The position numbers were made by a program, and so were the translations under genes. The notes beneath the pieces were generated by a model. It saw only the letters and a list, made by a program, of their open reading frames with translations, did not search any database and was not told the origin of the DNA. Below are positions 19,971 through 29,574 of a stretch of 29,574 nucleotides of DNA, in pieces. Numbering within the stretch: position 1 is the stretch's first letter; every line of letters begins with the position of its first letter. Origin of the DNA: Entamoeba histolytica HM-1:IMSS (lineage: Eukaryota > Evosea > Mastigamoebida > Endamoebidae); the NCBI RefSeq assembly GCF_000208925.1, contig NW_001915038.1, forward strand, positions 4,341-33,914. Reading direction: 5' to 3'.

Positions 19971-22268
19971 CATTAAATCAATCAGAATGAACAATACTTA
20001 ACCAAATTTAAGCATTAAAGGTTTATCAATAAGTTGAAAAGTGATATTACAATACAAGGAATGTCATTAACTAAACAAGAAAAAATGAACAATTTCTTTG
20101 TATTAAATGAAAAGTAACATCAATGAATGGGTCAATGAAAATAAAATAAAATTCATCATGACACAAGAACTATAATCATTAATAATGGAATATTCCAAAT
20201 AACCTCATTACAAATGATGTTTTATGAATAAATAATTAGAAAATAACATTATAAAGAGTTAAATAGACAATATATGAAGTGGTTGATAAAAATAATTAAC
20301 AATACTATCTCTTATATATTTCATTTTCTATTTAAAGAAGAGTTAAATAAAAACACCAATTAAATTAATTTAATTGATAGATATACGATGAAAATAACTA
20401 TAAACAAGAACATTGGTTAATAAAATATTGTAGATCTAATTCACAATTTCAATATAACCATCAAATATTATTAACAAAATTGATAAAACAGAATATATGG
20501 AAAATAGTTGTTTGGAATAAACCAACTCAAAACATTAAATATTAATCCATTAATAAGACAATAAAACACAATAATGTCTTTCAAATAAACAATTAGAAGT
20601 TATGAAATATTCAATAAACATAAAACAACAGAAATGTCTAAAAATTTTTAAGAATATATTAAATTAATGTAGCATCATAATACAATAATATAAGTATTGA
20701 AAAATTAAACTCATTTTATTAAGAAAAACTTGAATTAATTTCATTAGAAATTATAACACTAATTATAATAGTAATAATACTATTCACCAGATAATATAAG
20801 TATATATTTCATTTTTTATTATACTTAATGATAGGTTATTCTATTTCCAAATAACTCTCTATTTATTTTTTTAGTGACTAAGTGTTGTATTTTGAATATT
20901 CATTATAATAAGATGTATTGTCTAAAACAACACTTCAAAAACATTTCATTTATTTTTGAGTTATTCATTCTTTTGGTTGTTGTTGACTATTTCAATTCAT
21001 ATCATTCTTATTATTACAAATATATCTATAATTTTATTCAGTATTTCTTCAACATTTAAACCAAAAATATTCAACTCCAATTTTAACAATTTTGAATACT
21101 TTAATTCATGTTCTATTGCACAATAATTATAATAGAATATCTTCACTATTCAAAACGTCATACAAAAAAATAATTATGATTAACAAATATCTGTTTGATT
21201 GAAAATAATAAAAGTCACTTCAATATTGCTTAGAAATCAATTGAATTGAGTTTTAATTATTTGAATATTCAATTGAAACACTATGTTGTTTATTTTTTAT
21301 ATTACTTAATAAATGTTGACATTATTTAAAGTAGATAATCAACAACTTATGTTATTATAAATTCTTGAATATTTCTCATGGAACAATCATTTAATATACT
21401 AAAACTATTGTTTACAACAGCAATTAAAAAACAACATTTGTCACTATATCAAGAATGAACAATGACGTTAAATAATAAAAATAGACAGACTTGTTTATTA
21501 AAGAGTTGATTAAAGTATCTGTATTTCTTTTCATACAACCTAAAATCAAATATGAAAGAGACATGTTTTTTTTTTTGTATTTTGGTGGAGTCATACATTA
21601 CGTTACATAAGTCTTATTACTTTAAACTTTCAAAAAACAACTTTTATACAAATTCTTTGATATTAGTTTATTTATATATTCACTTAATAATACTAGAGTG
21701 TATATACAATAACAACTTCAAGTATTTCAAACATAACTTACATGGTTCAGTTGTATTATAAAATGAGAGTTATAAATATTCAATTATTATTTCAAAGGTT
21801 TATTTCTAATCCGTTGTTTAAAATATTCTTTTTTCTATTATTTTAAAATAAATGATAAAAAAAATATTACTAAGATAATAAAATATGATAAATACTTCCA
21901 CAACAATATCCTTTGTGACAATAAAATTAAAGTAATAAATTTTATTTTCTTAACACTTTTTGTTTATTTTATGGTATGAAAAATAGGATTATAAATAATT
22001 ATACTTAAATCACAAATTAGAAGAGAATAAAGAAATAAATAAAGAATAGATATATTGAAATTGAAAGCTATCCATTAGATTTTAAGATCTAATGATAGCG
22101 TGAATATTGACAAAATTTTTGTTTATAGTGTAATATTTTAACAAATCAAGAAGGGAAATTATTAATGAAGAAAAATATAACCAAACAACACTGACAGATA
22201 AATTTTTTAAAATTTAATTAAAAAACAATGTAACAAAAACACTTAATTCACCCAATAAAATAAAGGTT
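19971..22268. other. Gene-poor region, 2.3 kb
   Basis: AT-rich sequence with stop density close to that expected by chance in all frames I followed. The first 700 bases, in the frame of the preceding reading frame, look loosely protein-like between stops (for example LTKQEKMNNFFVLNEK), perhaps an old relic. The short frames at 20874-21059 and 21552-21761 are low-complexity and lack support. No tRNA, rRNA or tandem repeat is seen. Confidence 0.4.
22070..22098. repeat. Short inverted repeat (hairpin)
   Basis: CTATC-C-ATTAG on the left pairs with CTAATGATAG on the right around a short AT loop, a stem of about ten base pairs with one bulged C. It lies in a gene-free stretch and no function can be assigned. 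Exact ends are approximate. Confidence 0.35.
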
Positions 22269-22345
22269 TTAAATTCCAAACCAATCATTATCAACTTCTT
22301 TACCTTTATTTGTATTATCAACACTGTTTTTAGAAGATGAATCAC
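22269..22345 (-). pseudogene. Possible C-terminal gene relic
   Basis: On the minus strand about 25 codons end in TAA at 22269-22271 with a sensible polar C-terminus: SDSSSKNSVDN, then KGKEVDNDWFGI. It starts in a run of nine A, before which the frame is closed by TAA. It lies directly upstream of, and divergent from, the CDC25-like gene. It may be the tail of a lost neighbour; the short length means chance is possible. Confidence 0.28.
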
Positions 22346-22390
22346 TTTTTTTTTAATTTAAAAAGGTAAGGAACTTTGTATTTTAATAGG

Positions 22391-23152
22391 ATGATTAGAG
22401 GATTTGAAACAAGGACTTCTGAGCCTAGTCCTTTATTCAGGTCAGTTGAACTAACTTCTTCTGAACCACAAACAACTCAAGTCACTCCACAAAAATCAGA
22501 TAATTCCATTAATTATTTTGGTTTTAATTATTCAAATCCTCAAAGAATATCACTTGTGAGAAGTCAATCAGCTATTCTTACAGATGAAATAATAAGACCA
22601 ATTATACCAGTAAGAAATTCACATCCATGTAGTACTGGAAAAGTTTCAATAAAATCTTTCTCAAGAATTGGATTCAAAACCCTTTCTCCTTATGAATTGA
22701 ATCAAATGATTAATTCATCCAAATTAGATGAATTATTTATTATTGATGTAAGATATCCATATGAATATAATGGAGGTCATGTAAGATCTTCTATGAATAT
22801 ATCTACTGAAACTGCATTATATAAAGAATTAAATAAATTATTTGAAATTAACTATTCAAAAAAAATTATTTTGATTGCTTATTGTGAATTCTCTAAAACT
22901 AGAGCTCCAAACCTTCTCAAAGAATTAAGACATACTATTAGAAATAAATTAATTGATATTTTTCTTGTTGAAGGTGGGTATGAAAGAATATTTGAAGAAT
23001 TTCCATCTTTGTGTGAAGGTGGGTATGTTCAAATGAATGACCCCCAATATTTTGACGAGTTTATTTATTATTCAAAAATACACTCTCAGTCTACTACTCG
23101 TCATTCTGCTGTTCGAAAACATTTCCTTCAAGGAAAAACCCTTTCTTTTTGA
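22391..23152 (+). CDS. CDC25-like dual-specificity phosphatase
   Basis: I start at the first ATG of the frame (22391), giving 253 residues; the longer frame opens with TTG. A Ser/Thr/Pro-rich N-terminus (1-90) with possible phosphorylation sites precedes a rhodanese-fold domain. FIIDVRYPYEYNGGHVRSSMN (116-136) matches the CDC25 DCRYPYEYxGGHI motif. YCEFSKTRAP gives the C-x5-R catalytic loop with C165 and R171. IFLVEGGYERIFEEFPSLCE is followed by GGYVQM, matching the CDC25 GGY and YVxM segments. CDC25 enzymes activate cyclin-dependent kinases by removing inhibitory phosphates. The residue before the catalytic Cys is Tyr where CDC25 has His, and the loop ends RAP where RGP is usual. A rhodanese or other Cys phosphatase is less likely because of the C-terminal GGY/YVQM match. 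It lies 164 bases upstream of the NECAP gene on the same strand. Confidence 0.85.
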   Translation: MIRGFETRTSEPSPLFRSVELTSSEPQTTQVTPQKSDNSINYFGFNYSNPQRISLVRSQSAILTDEIIRPIIPVRNSHPCSTGKVSIKSFSRIGFKTLSPYELNQMINSSKLDELFIIDVRYPYEYNGGHVRSSMNISTETALYKELNKLFEINYSKKIILIAYCEFSKTRAPNLLKELRHTIRNKLIDIFLVEGGYERIFEEFPSLCEGGYVQMNDPQYFDEFIYYSKIHSQSTTRHSAVRKHFLQGKTLSF

Positions 23153-23316
23153 TTGATGTCTTTGACTTTTTTTCAATTCAAAAACTGTTATTTGTTTGTT
23201 ATGTTTTATATTACACAATAAAAAATTTTGTTATAGAAAATCAAATGATTGTCAAAAATTCCAAAAGAAAAATTAAATTGAAAGAACTGAAAAAAAATAA
23301 AAGTTTTTAAGCCACA

Positions 23317-24076
23317 ATGACTGAACAGATAGAACAAATCTTGTTGGTTATTAATCAATGCATGATGTATAGAATTAAACCAATGACATCACCAAATATG
23401 AAATATAAGTTTGTTTTTATGAATAAAAATTATTTAATATTTAAAAGAGAGATTGAATTTTCTCATTCTTATTTTTGAAATGAAAAGACAAAATGAGAAC
23501 TTATATTTAAGGGCAGGTGAATGGACACCAGAAGACTTTTTATGGCAAGGAAAATGTGTCGTTGTTGCAAGAGGAGACCAATGTGTTGTTAAATTTGTAG
23601 ATAGTAATACTGATGCTACATTTGCTCAATGCCCTGTTGGACCCGGAGCTGTTGAACCAGTCATTGATTCATCAAGATATTTTGTTGTAAGAATTGTTGA
23701 TGAAGCCCAAGGAAGAAAGGCATTTTTGGGTATGGGTTTCCAAGAACGTTCTGAGGCATTTGATTTCACTGTTGCTCTCCAAGATTTTGAAAGAAGATTA
23801 ACTGAACGAAAAGAACGAGCCAACAAGAAGGAAGAACCAATTGACATGTCTGCTTTTGAACTTAAACCAGGACAAACTATTACTTTGAATATTAAAAGTA
23901 CTGCACCAACTGGAAAGAAACCTTCAAAAGGTACTTTATTACCACCACCATCATCTGGTAAACGAGCACAATTTTCAGCACCTCCTTCAGTACAAAAACC
24001 AGCTCAACCAGTAGCCAACGTTCAAACCCAACAGCAACCAAAGAAAGACAATATTGACAGTTTGCTTTTCTTTTAA
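23317..24076 (+). CDS. NECAP: NECAP-family endocytic adaptor protein
   Basis: NECAP proteins bind the AP-2 complex and its accessory proteins at clathrin-coated pits. The recognisable PH-like (PHear) domain starts in a short first exon: ATG at 23317, then IEQILLVINQCMMYRIKPM. It continues after an intron with AGEWTPEDFLWQGKCVVVA, FAQCPVGPG, DSSRYFVVRIVD, KAFLGMGFQERSEAFDF and ALQDF. These match the human order YRI, DW, RYFVIRI, GIGF-DRGDAFDF, SLQD. The domain ends near residue 155 (ELKPGQTITLNI). The C-terminal third is Pro/Ser/Lys/Gln-rich and ends in DSLLFF; I do not see the WxxF ear-binding motif that ends human NECAPs. Spliced length is about 218 residues. Taking the TTG at 23453 as the start would lose the N-terminal strand and add intron-derived residues. 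Confidence 0.9.
23409..23511 (+). other. Intron of the NECAP gene
   Basis: 103 bases from GTTTGT to TTTAAG. The two bases AA left from exon 1 join G of exon 2 to make Lys, giving KYKAGEW, in register with the GYRASDW segment of animal NECAPs. The 3' end is AAG; TAG does not occur in phase. Confidence 0.75.
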
Positions 24077-27000
24077 TTTCAAGTAATTTTTATTAAGGAG
24101 CTTTTATATTCATGTTTTTTGTATGACTTATAATTTATATATTATATAATACGATAAAACATATTCTTAGTTCTTTGATTCTTTTTTAGTCAGTTGCAGT
24201 TTAATCATCATTGCTAAGAAAATTACAAATTTTATAAATTTATATTTTTATTTTCCTGCTCAAATAAAGAATTTGCTGGATTAATAAAACACTTTATATT
24301 AAATGTTGGTTATTTTATTTTAACTAATACATAAATCTTCATTTAATTTTAACACCAACTAATTACCTATAATGTTTTTATATTAATTAACTATATCTCA
24401 GGTGAGTTGATAGGTTTTAAAAATAAAGAGGTTATTATCTTTTTTTTTCAGCTATCCATTCAGAGAAAATAATTAGAATTTCTCTCCTATAATAAATGGT
24501 TTAAATACTTTTAATAACATTGATTAAAATTTTAATTCAGTAAAACAAGGGAGCTAATTCATTTTACATATCAATAGTTTTAAGTAAAATGATAAGTTGT
24601 TAGTATATTTTTTCTTATATTTTCTCATCAATAATAACTTTCAACTAAGAAATTATTATCATAAAACAGGTTTAAAAAGAAGGTATTTTGTTTTTGAAAA
24701 GAAAATTGTTGAATAGCTTATTAAGTTAATGAATAGACAACACACTAGTAAAGCAAGTCATCATCTATTTTTCTTTATTTAGAAAGTTTTTGTAATTCAC
24801 TTATTCTTAAGCAAAAGGAATAAATAAAAGATGGACTTTTTTATTTATATGTTGATAAATTGATAGTTTAAAGTAGTATTACGTCGAAAATGATAGCTAG
24901 TTGTTTTTAAGAAAACAAAACATCATGAAAGTAAAGTTTTATGAAGTTGTTAAGACATGGGTTGATCTAAAAATAAGTCTAAGAAAAACAATGAAATAAT
25001 AATCAACAACTCATATTGTATTTAAAATGTTTATCAAAACTAAAGCATATTTCAAGTTGGAGTTGATTTACATAATTCTTTTTTTCCACTGAAAGTACTA
25101 ATATGACTGATATGAGAATAGTTGGTATTAAGGTTCATAGCAAAGACATGAATTAATAACTTTTTAAGTACCTTCCGGTTTTGTTGTATAACTCATCATT
25201 AGAAATACGAATAAAGATATTCAAAAGAAAATACTTTTGTTTAACTATTTTAAGTCATTTAAAATTTCTTTTATTCAGATTAAAATAGAACTATATAATA
25301 AATTTGTTGATTCTCATTGTCCATTTTAAAATATTCAATTGGTTACAGAAAACAGTAATAGAAATATTTTACACACACTTTTAAAATAAAGAATAGAACA
25401 AATAAAGACAAATAAAGAGTGTATTATTGTATTATCGAATTAAAGTATCATTTATTGATTTTCCTATTGTTTAAATAGATATTTCAATATCACACAAGAA
25501 ATCTAACAAATAATTTCATAGACTAATAAAAGTGTTTATCAATGTTATTTTATATTTACATTGTTTTAATGATTTACATATTTTGTACTAACTTTTTTAG
25601 ATTCATATTTATTTCGTGTTATTTACAGTTTTAATTGTATTTATAATTTCTTTTTTTTACTTCGTATTATTGTATTATTTTTATTAATTCACCAAAATAA
25701 ATATTTTTTAATTGACAGTTCATTTCTTGTTTAACTTGTTTTATGTAGTTTTTCTTCAACCCGTTATTAATTATTTGTCAATATGAAGGTAAAAATGTGC
25801 TTTATCATTGTTTTAAATTCAAGATATTCATTTACTTCATATAATAAATATTTTTTATTACCAAACTCTATCACTCCAATTCATTGGTTTGACTTATTAT
25901 TATGTGAAAAATATTTATTAACCACAGTTATCTATTTAGAATAAACTTGTTAGTTAATTGAGTTAATTTCAGAATTAAAATATTTAAGTTATACGTTTCC
26001 TTTTATTTTAATTAGTCAAATATTACAATATTATTGTTGTTTCATTGAAATTGTTTCATCCATTTGAGAAGAAAGAGACTGTTCAATGAAATATTAGTTG
26101 GTTCAATAATACAAAAATTAATAACTATCGCACTAAATATCTGTTAATAATTGGGTATAACTGATGTTTTTATGATAAAAAAGAATTGCAGGATTTATTG
26201 CAAATATTAAATTTTAATAAAAATTATTTCAAATTTGACATTCAATATTAAAATAAGTATAAAATATTAAAAGAATGAGAATTTCATTTTTAATCTAAAA
26301 CATACATATGTTTATGAAATAGTTATGATAAATTTCTGTAAAAATAATTATTATAATTATTATTTATTCAATACCTTTTTTAATAAAAAGAAATGGTGTT
26401 GTTAGTTTGTTAATTATCTATACCTATTATTTTTTCATTCATAAATACAATTTAAATTGATTATTATCCAATCTCATTGTTATAAATAAAAATAATGATT
26501 CCAATAATTAATTTCATTTATTGTTTATCAAATATCAATTATTAATTTTGTCTATATTTAATAATATAGCAACGTACAACGATTAATAAATTTATGAAAA
26601 TTTATTTGTTGGAACATCAATCATATTTATTCTTTATTTAACAAGAGTTGTTTGTTTTAAGTTCTTTTAATCAATTATAATTAATTTTCTAATAAGATAA
26701 TAGGTTCTGTTCATTTTGTTCATTTGTTTTGAAAAAAAATAATTTTATCATATTTTTACATAATGATAATTCAATATTGTTAGTATAGTCATACAGTTCC
26801 TATTTCATTTGTTAGTTTTTTCATTTAGATTGTTATTGTTATCAGTTGTTTTGTTTGTCATTCATTTAAACATATCTTTGATATTATTGATAATATCACC
26901 TGATGAACTGAATGTAAGTTAAAAATTAATTAACACATTTCATTATTATTTGATTTATTTAATAATATCTTTAATTTATTTTTTACTGCATTCAAATTTT

Positions 27001-27155
27001 ATTATGGTAATTATATTTGTTTATAAATTTATTGAACAACCTTAATACCAAATATCTTGTCAGTTTATGTTAATAATTATTTTTCAATTTATTTATTTTT
27101 ATATTTTGTTTTTTATTTTTTGAAAAACTAAAAAAGAAAACATAAAAAACATATC
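24077..27155. other. Gene-poor region, 3.1 kb
   Basis: AT-rich with frequent stops on both strands and no frame I can support. A 24-codon ATG frame at 24925-24999 (MKVKFYEVVKTWVDLK) is protein-like but short enough to be chance. No tRNA-like sequence, tandem array or known element was recognised. The promoter of the GTPase gene must lie in the last few hundred bases, where T-rich tracts give way to an A-rich leader. Confidence 0.45.
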
Positions 27156-28472
27156 ATGTCAACTGAACAAGACTCTACAGACGTAGCATTTGATGAGATT
27201 GTATCTCCTCTTTCTGATGATATTCAAAAATATGTCAAGAAAGTGTACCAGGCATACTCTGAACTTGTTCAATTGAATCAAAAACCAGTTGTATTATTGA
27301 TTGGTCAAACTGGTGTTGGAAAATCATCAATTATTAACACATTATTCAAAGAGGTAGTCGCATTAGAAGGAGAAACAACAGAAACAACAGAAGGATTTAA
27401 TAGATATGCATCAGAAAAGATAAGTATTTATGATTCGAAAGGGTTTTCAGGAATAGAGACAAAGAAATTTATGGGGAGTTTAAAGAACTTTTTAACATTA
27501 CAAAATGAACGTAAACGAATTCATCTTGTATGGTTTGTAATCAACTCAGCTGTAGGAAGACTTCAGCCATTTGAAGAAGAAATTTGTAAAACATTATTAA
27601 ATGATGTCCCAGTATGTTTTGTGTTAAACAAAGCCGATTTGTCAAGTCAAATGAATCGGACACAATTAAAGAAAAGTATTCTTGAAATGGGATTAAAGTC
27701 GTGCTTAGGGGTGTTTGAAACTGTTGCTGGGACAGTTAGAGGACAACCAGTAAAGATAGATAAATGTCCAAAATGTGGTGGAGATGAATTAGTATGTAAG
27801 ATAAAGACTAAGACAATGATGTGTTGTAAATGTATGGAAGAATTTAGTGTTGACTCACAAGAGTCCCAGTTAATAGAAACAACTTTAAATCATATTCCAC
27901 CAATGACAAAAAAATTCTTTATTTCAAGCCAAAAAGTTAATTTCAAAATTAAAGATGATGCAGCAAAGATGGAAGTTATTGGTATTGAAAATGAAATAAA
28001 GGATGCTACAGTAGAAGAGGCACTTGAAAAGATAATAAAACGAATGATTAATATTTCTATTGTATTTGAATGTAAGAAGAGTGGTGATGAAAATGCTACC
28101 AAGAAGTTTTTTACATTATTATTTAATGGAAAAAGTAATTTAACTAAGAAAATTATGAAACTTATTAAAGGAGATGATGAAGATGAAAAAGCTAAAGCCT
28201 TTGCTATAGCAGTTGAGTGGTATCGTGCATTACGGTCTATTTGTTGGTCAAGTATTCAATCACCAAGACCATCACTAACACCTGAACAAGCAATTGAAGT
28301 TGTCAAAGAGGCATTAGAAGTACTTGAAGATGGAGAGTTAGAGGATATGAGAATTAAGTTAGAAAGTTTTGGTTTAGAAGAAGTTCTTAAAGAGTGTCAA
28401 GAATGGGACATTGATGACAACCTAAAATCACTTCAACAACAAGATGACATTCAAAACAAAGATATAAAATAG
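27156..28472 (+). CDS. P-loop GTPase with an inserted zinc ribbon
   Basis: The 438-residue protein starts at the ATG behind an A-rich leader. G1 is GQTGVGKSS (50-58), preceded by VVLLI. A Thr-rich G2 region follows (72-79, ETTETTEG). G3 is DSKG (93-96) where DxxG is expected, and G4 is NKAD (158-161). G5 is likely ISSQ (256-259). Between G4 and G5 sits a four-cysteine zinc ribbon: CPKC (204-207) and CCKC (223-226). The C-terminal 160 residues are helical and acidic, with no membrane segment. The Gly spacing and HLVWFVINSA strand after G3 resemble Era/AIG1-like TRAFAC GTPases. The neighbours, over 3 kb away on one side, say nothing of its role. It should bind GTP in the cytosol. The zinc ribbon could bind nucleic acid or a partner; that is inference. 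Confidence 0.88.
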   Translation: MSTEQDSTDVAFDEIVSPLSDDIQKYVKKVYQAYSELVQLNQKPVVLLIGQTGVGKSSIINTLFKEVVALEGETTETTEGFNRYASEKISIYDSKGFSGIETKKFMGSLKNFLTLQNERKRIHLVWFVINSAVGRLQPFEEEICKTLLNDVPVCFVLNKADLSSQMNRTQLKKSILEMGLKSCLGVFETVAGTVRGQPVKIDKCPKCGGDELVCKIKTKTMMCCKCMEEFSVDSQESQLIETTLNHIPPMTKKFFISSQKVNFKIKDDAAKMEVIGIENEIKDATVEEALEKIIKRMINISIVFECKKSGDENATKKFFTLLFNGKSNLTKKIMKLIKGDDEDEKAKAFAIAVEWYRALRSICWSSIQSPRPSLTPEQAIEVVKEALEVLEDGELEDMRIKLESFGLEEVLKECQEWDIDDNLKSLQQQDDIQNKDIK

Positions 28473-29574
28473 AAGACATCTCATTAATTATTCGTTATTG
28501 TATTTGATGGTTATAACAAATAAAAAAGAACAAAAAAGGTTAAGAATAATAAAGCAAAAGAAAGAATAACAAAAAAAAGAAATATAATCATAATAATTAA
28601 AATATAATAAAATATTATTAAAAATATAACTAATAAACACAGTTACTTTAAATGGAATTAATTATTGAGTATTGATTATTCTAGAAAATAAATAGTTGTT
28701 GATTCTGTTATATAAGTTAGTTTAAAATATATTGTTCTGAGAGTAATATTTTCTACTAAATTTTCATAGTTTATTAGATGAAACATTGTGATATGTAGTG
28801 TTAATATTTTATGATTTTATCTTTTAATCATTTTGTTATGGTAATTAAGTTAATTAAGTCTAATTGTCATTTCTTATTTTATATTCATTTCTTTATATGT
28901 ATTTAATTTGGTGTTTTTCTGTTTTCTTTTATTTTCATATCTATCTATTATCTCCTTTTATTTTCTTCAATATTTTAATTATTAAATTTCTATTGTCTTA
29001 TCTTATTTCTTTCATTTCTTTTATTGGGTTGTTTTCTATTTTTTAGTATAATCTTGACAGTTCTTTGTTATATTTAATTTTTGTTGATTTAATTCAAAAT
29101 ACTATTTCATTTGTTAACCAAAGAATTATTTTGATATATACATTATCATTAATAGTGAGTGAAATAATGAAATATGTTTTTTAATACAGTTATATTGTTC
29201 AGTAAATAACAAACATCTCTTCGTAAATACAAATGAGTTTTAAAGTCAATTAGTATTAATTGAAATAAATTGATTATTTGTTTGTTTGATTTTATTTGCT
29301 ATGAAATGATGGAATAACAGAAATCATATTACAACAAACAAAATGAATATTTAACATTTCAAATATTTGAATAACAAACACAATGTATATTTAATAAATT
29401 AATAATCATATATCATTATTGAATGAAATGGTATTGATATTAATCATTGTTATATGAATGTTGTTATTTCTAATTTTCAAATGAATGATTCTATTGATAA
29501 ATGAAATAAAATCTATTTGTTAAATCATTTTCATTTTTATTGATTATTGATTATTATTCATTACATTGAATAAT
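28473..29574. other. Intergenic region to the window end, no gene seen
   Basis: 1.1 kb downstream of the GTPase gene. The plus-strand frame at 28864-29046 is Phe/Ile/Ser-rich low complexity without support. Near 29334-29400 two similar segments (ACAAACAAAATGAATATTTA and ACAAACACAATGTATATTTA) lie close together, a weak degenerate repeat. No RNA gene was recognised. Confidence 0.4.

Noticed and set aside
22376..22390. Upstream start for the CDC25-like gene
   Set aside because: It is a TTG in AT-rich leader; ATG at 22391 is the first standard start.
24925..24999. 24-codon ATG frame
   Set aside because: Short open stretches of this length are expected by chance in a region this size.
28864..29046. 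Phe/Ile/Ser-rich plus-strand ORF
   Set aside because: Low-complexity translation of T-rich DNA with no motif and no spliced context.

Overview
The window looks like nuclear DNA of an Entamoeba, most likely the E. histolytica/dispar group. The reasons are: very AT-rich DNA with compact genes; short introns of 45-136 bases that mostly open with GTTTGT and close with TAG or AAG; a decayed LINE with an R2-type (PD-x14-D plus CCHC) endonuclease; and a TLDc-type protein family. The species call is inference.

Layout. Positions 1-3938 hold the 3' part of a dead LINE (coiled-coil ORF1, reverse transcriptase, endonuclease), cut off by the window start. Positions 4088-6446 carry three minus-strand genes: a small prefoldin-like protein with two introns, an unrecognised 145-residue protein, and a DHHC palmitoyltransferase. 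Across a divergent gap, 7113-8594 encodes a protein with three tandem CRIM-like (SIN1/AVO1-type) ubiquitin folds. A short TLDc-like gene at 8884 follows, converging on a two-exon minus-strand gene (9492-10455). A two-repeat Myb protein starts at 10914.

From 11.4 to 12.8 kb lies a gene graveyard: an orphan minus-strand reading frame, a TLDc pseudogene and a heavily decayed Q-rich relic. Positions 12836-15772 encode a complete NEMF/Rqc2 ribosome-quality-control factor whose first exon is separated by a 57-base intron. After 1.8 kb without a gene comes a secreted or lysosomal GH20 beta-hexosaminidase (17553-19250, minus). About 3.1 kb follows with only weak relics. Then come a CDC25-like phosphatase (22391), a NECAP endocytic adaptor with a hidden first exon (23317), another 3.1 kb gene-poor stretch, and a P-loop GTPase with a zinc ribbon inserted between G4 and G5 (27156-28472). 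The last 1.1 kb is empty.

There is no operon-like pathway here; these are independent eukaryotic genes covering membrane traffic (DHHC, NECAP), signalling and cell cycle (CRIM protein, CDC25-like, Myb), translation quality control (NEMF) and hydrolysis. Several supplied reading frames open with GTG or TTG. I re-chose ATG starts, and three cases needed a splice to recover the N-terminus or join two frames. The strongest candidates for something undescribed are the triple-CRIM protein and the zinc-ribbon GTPase.
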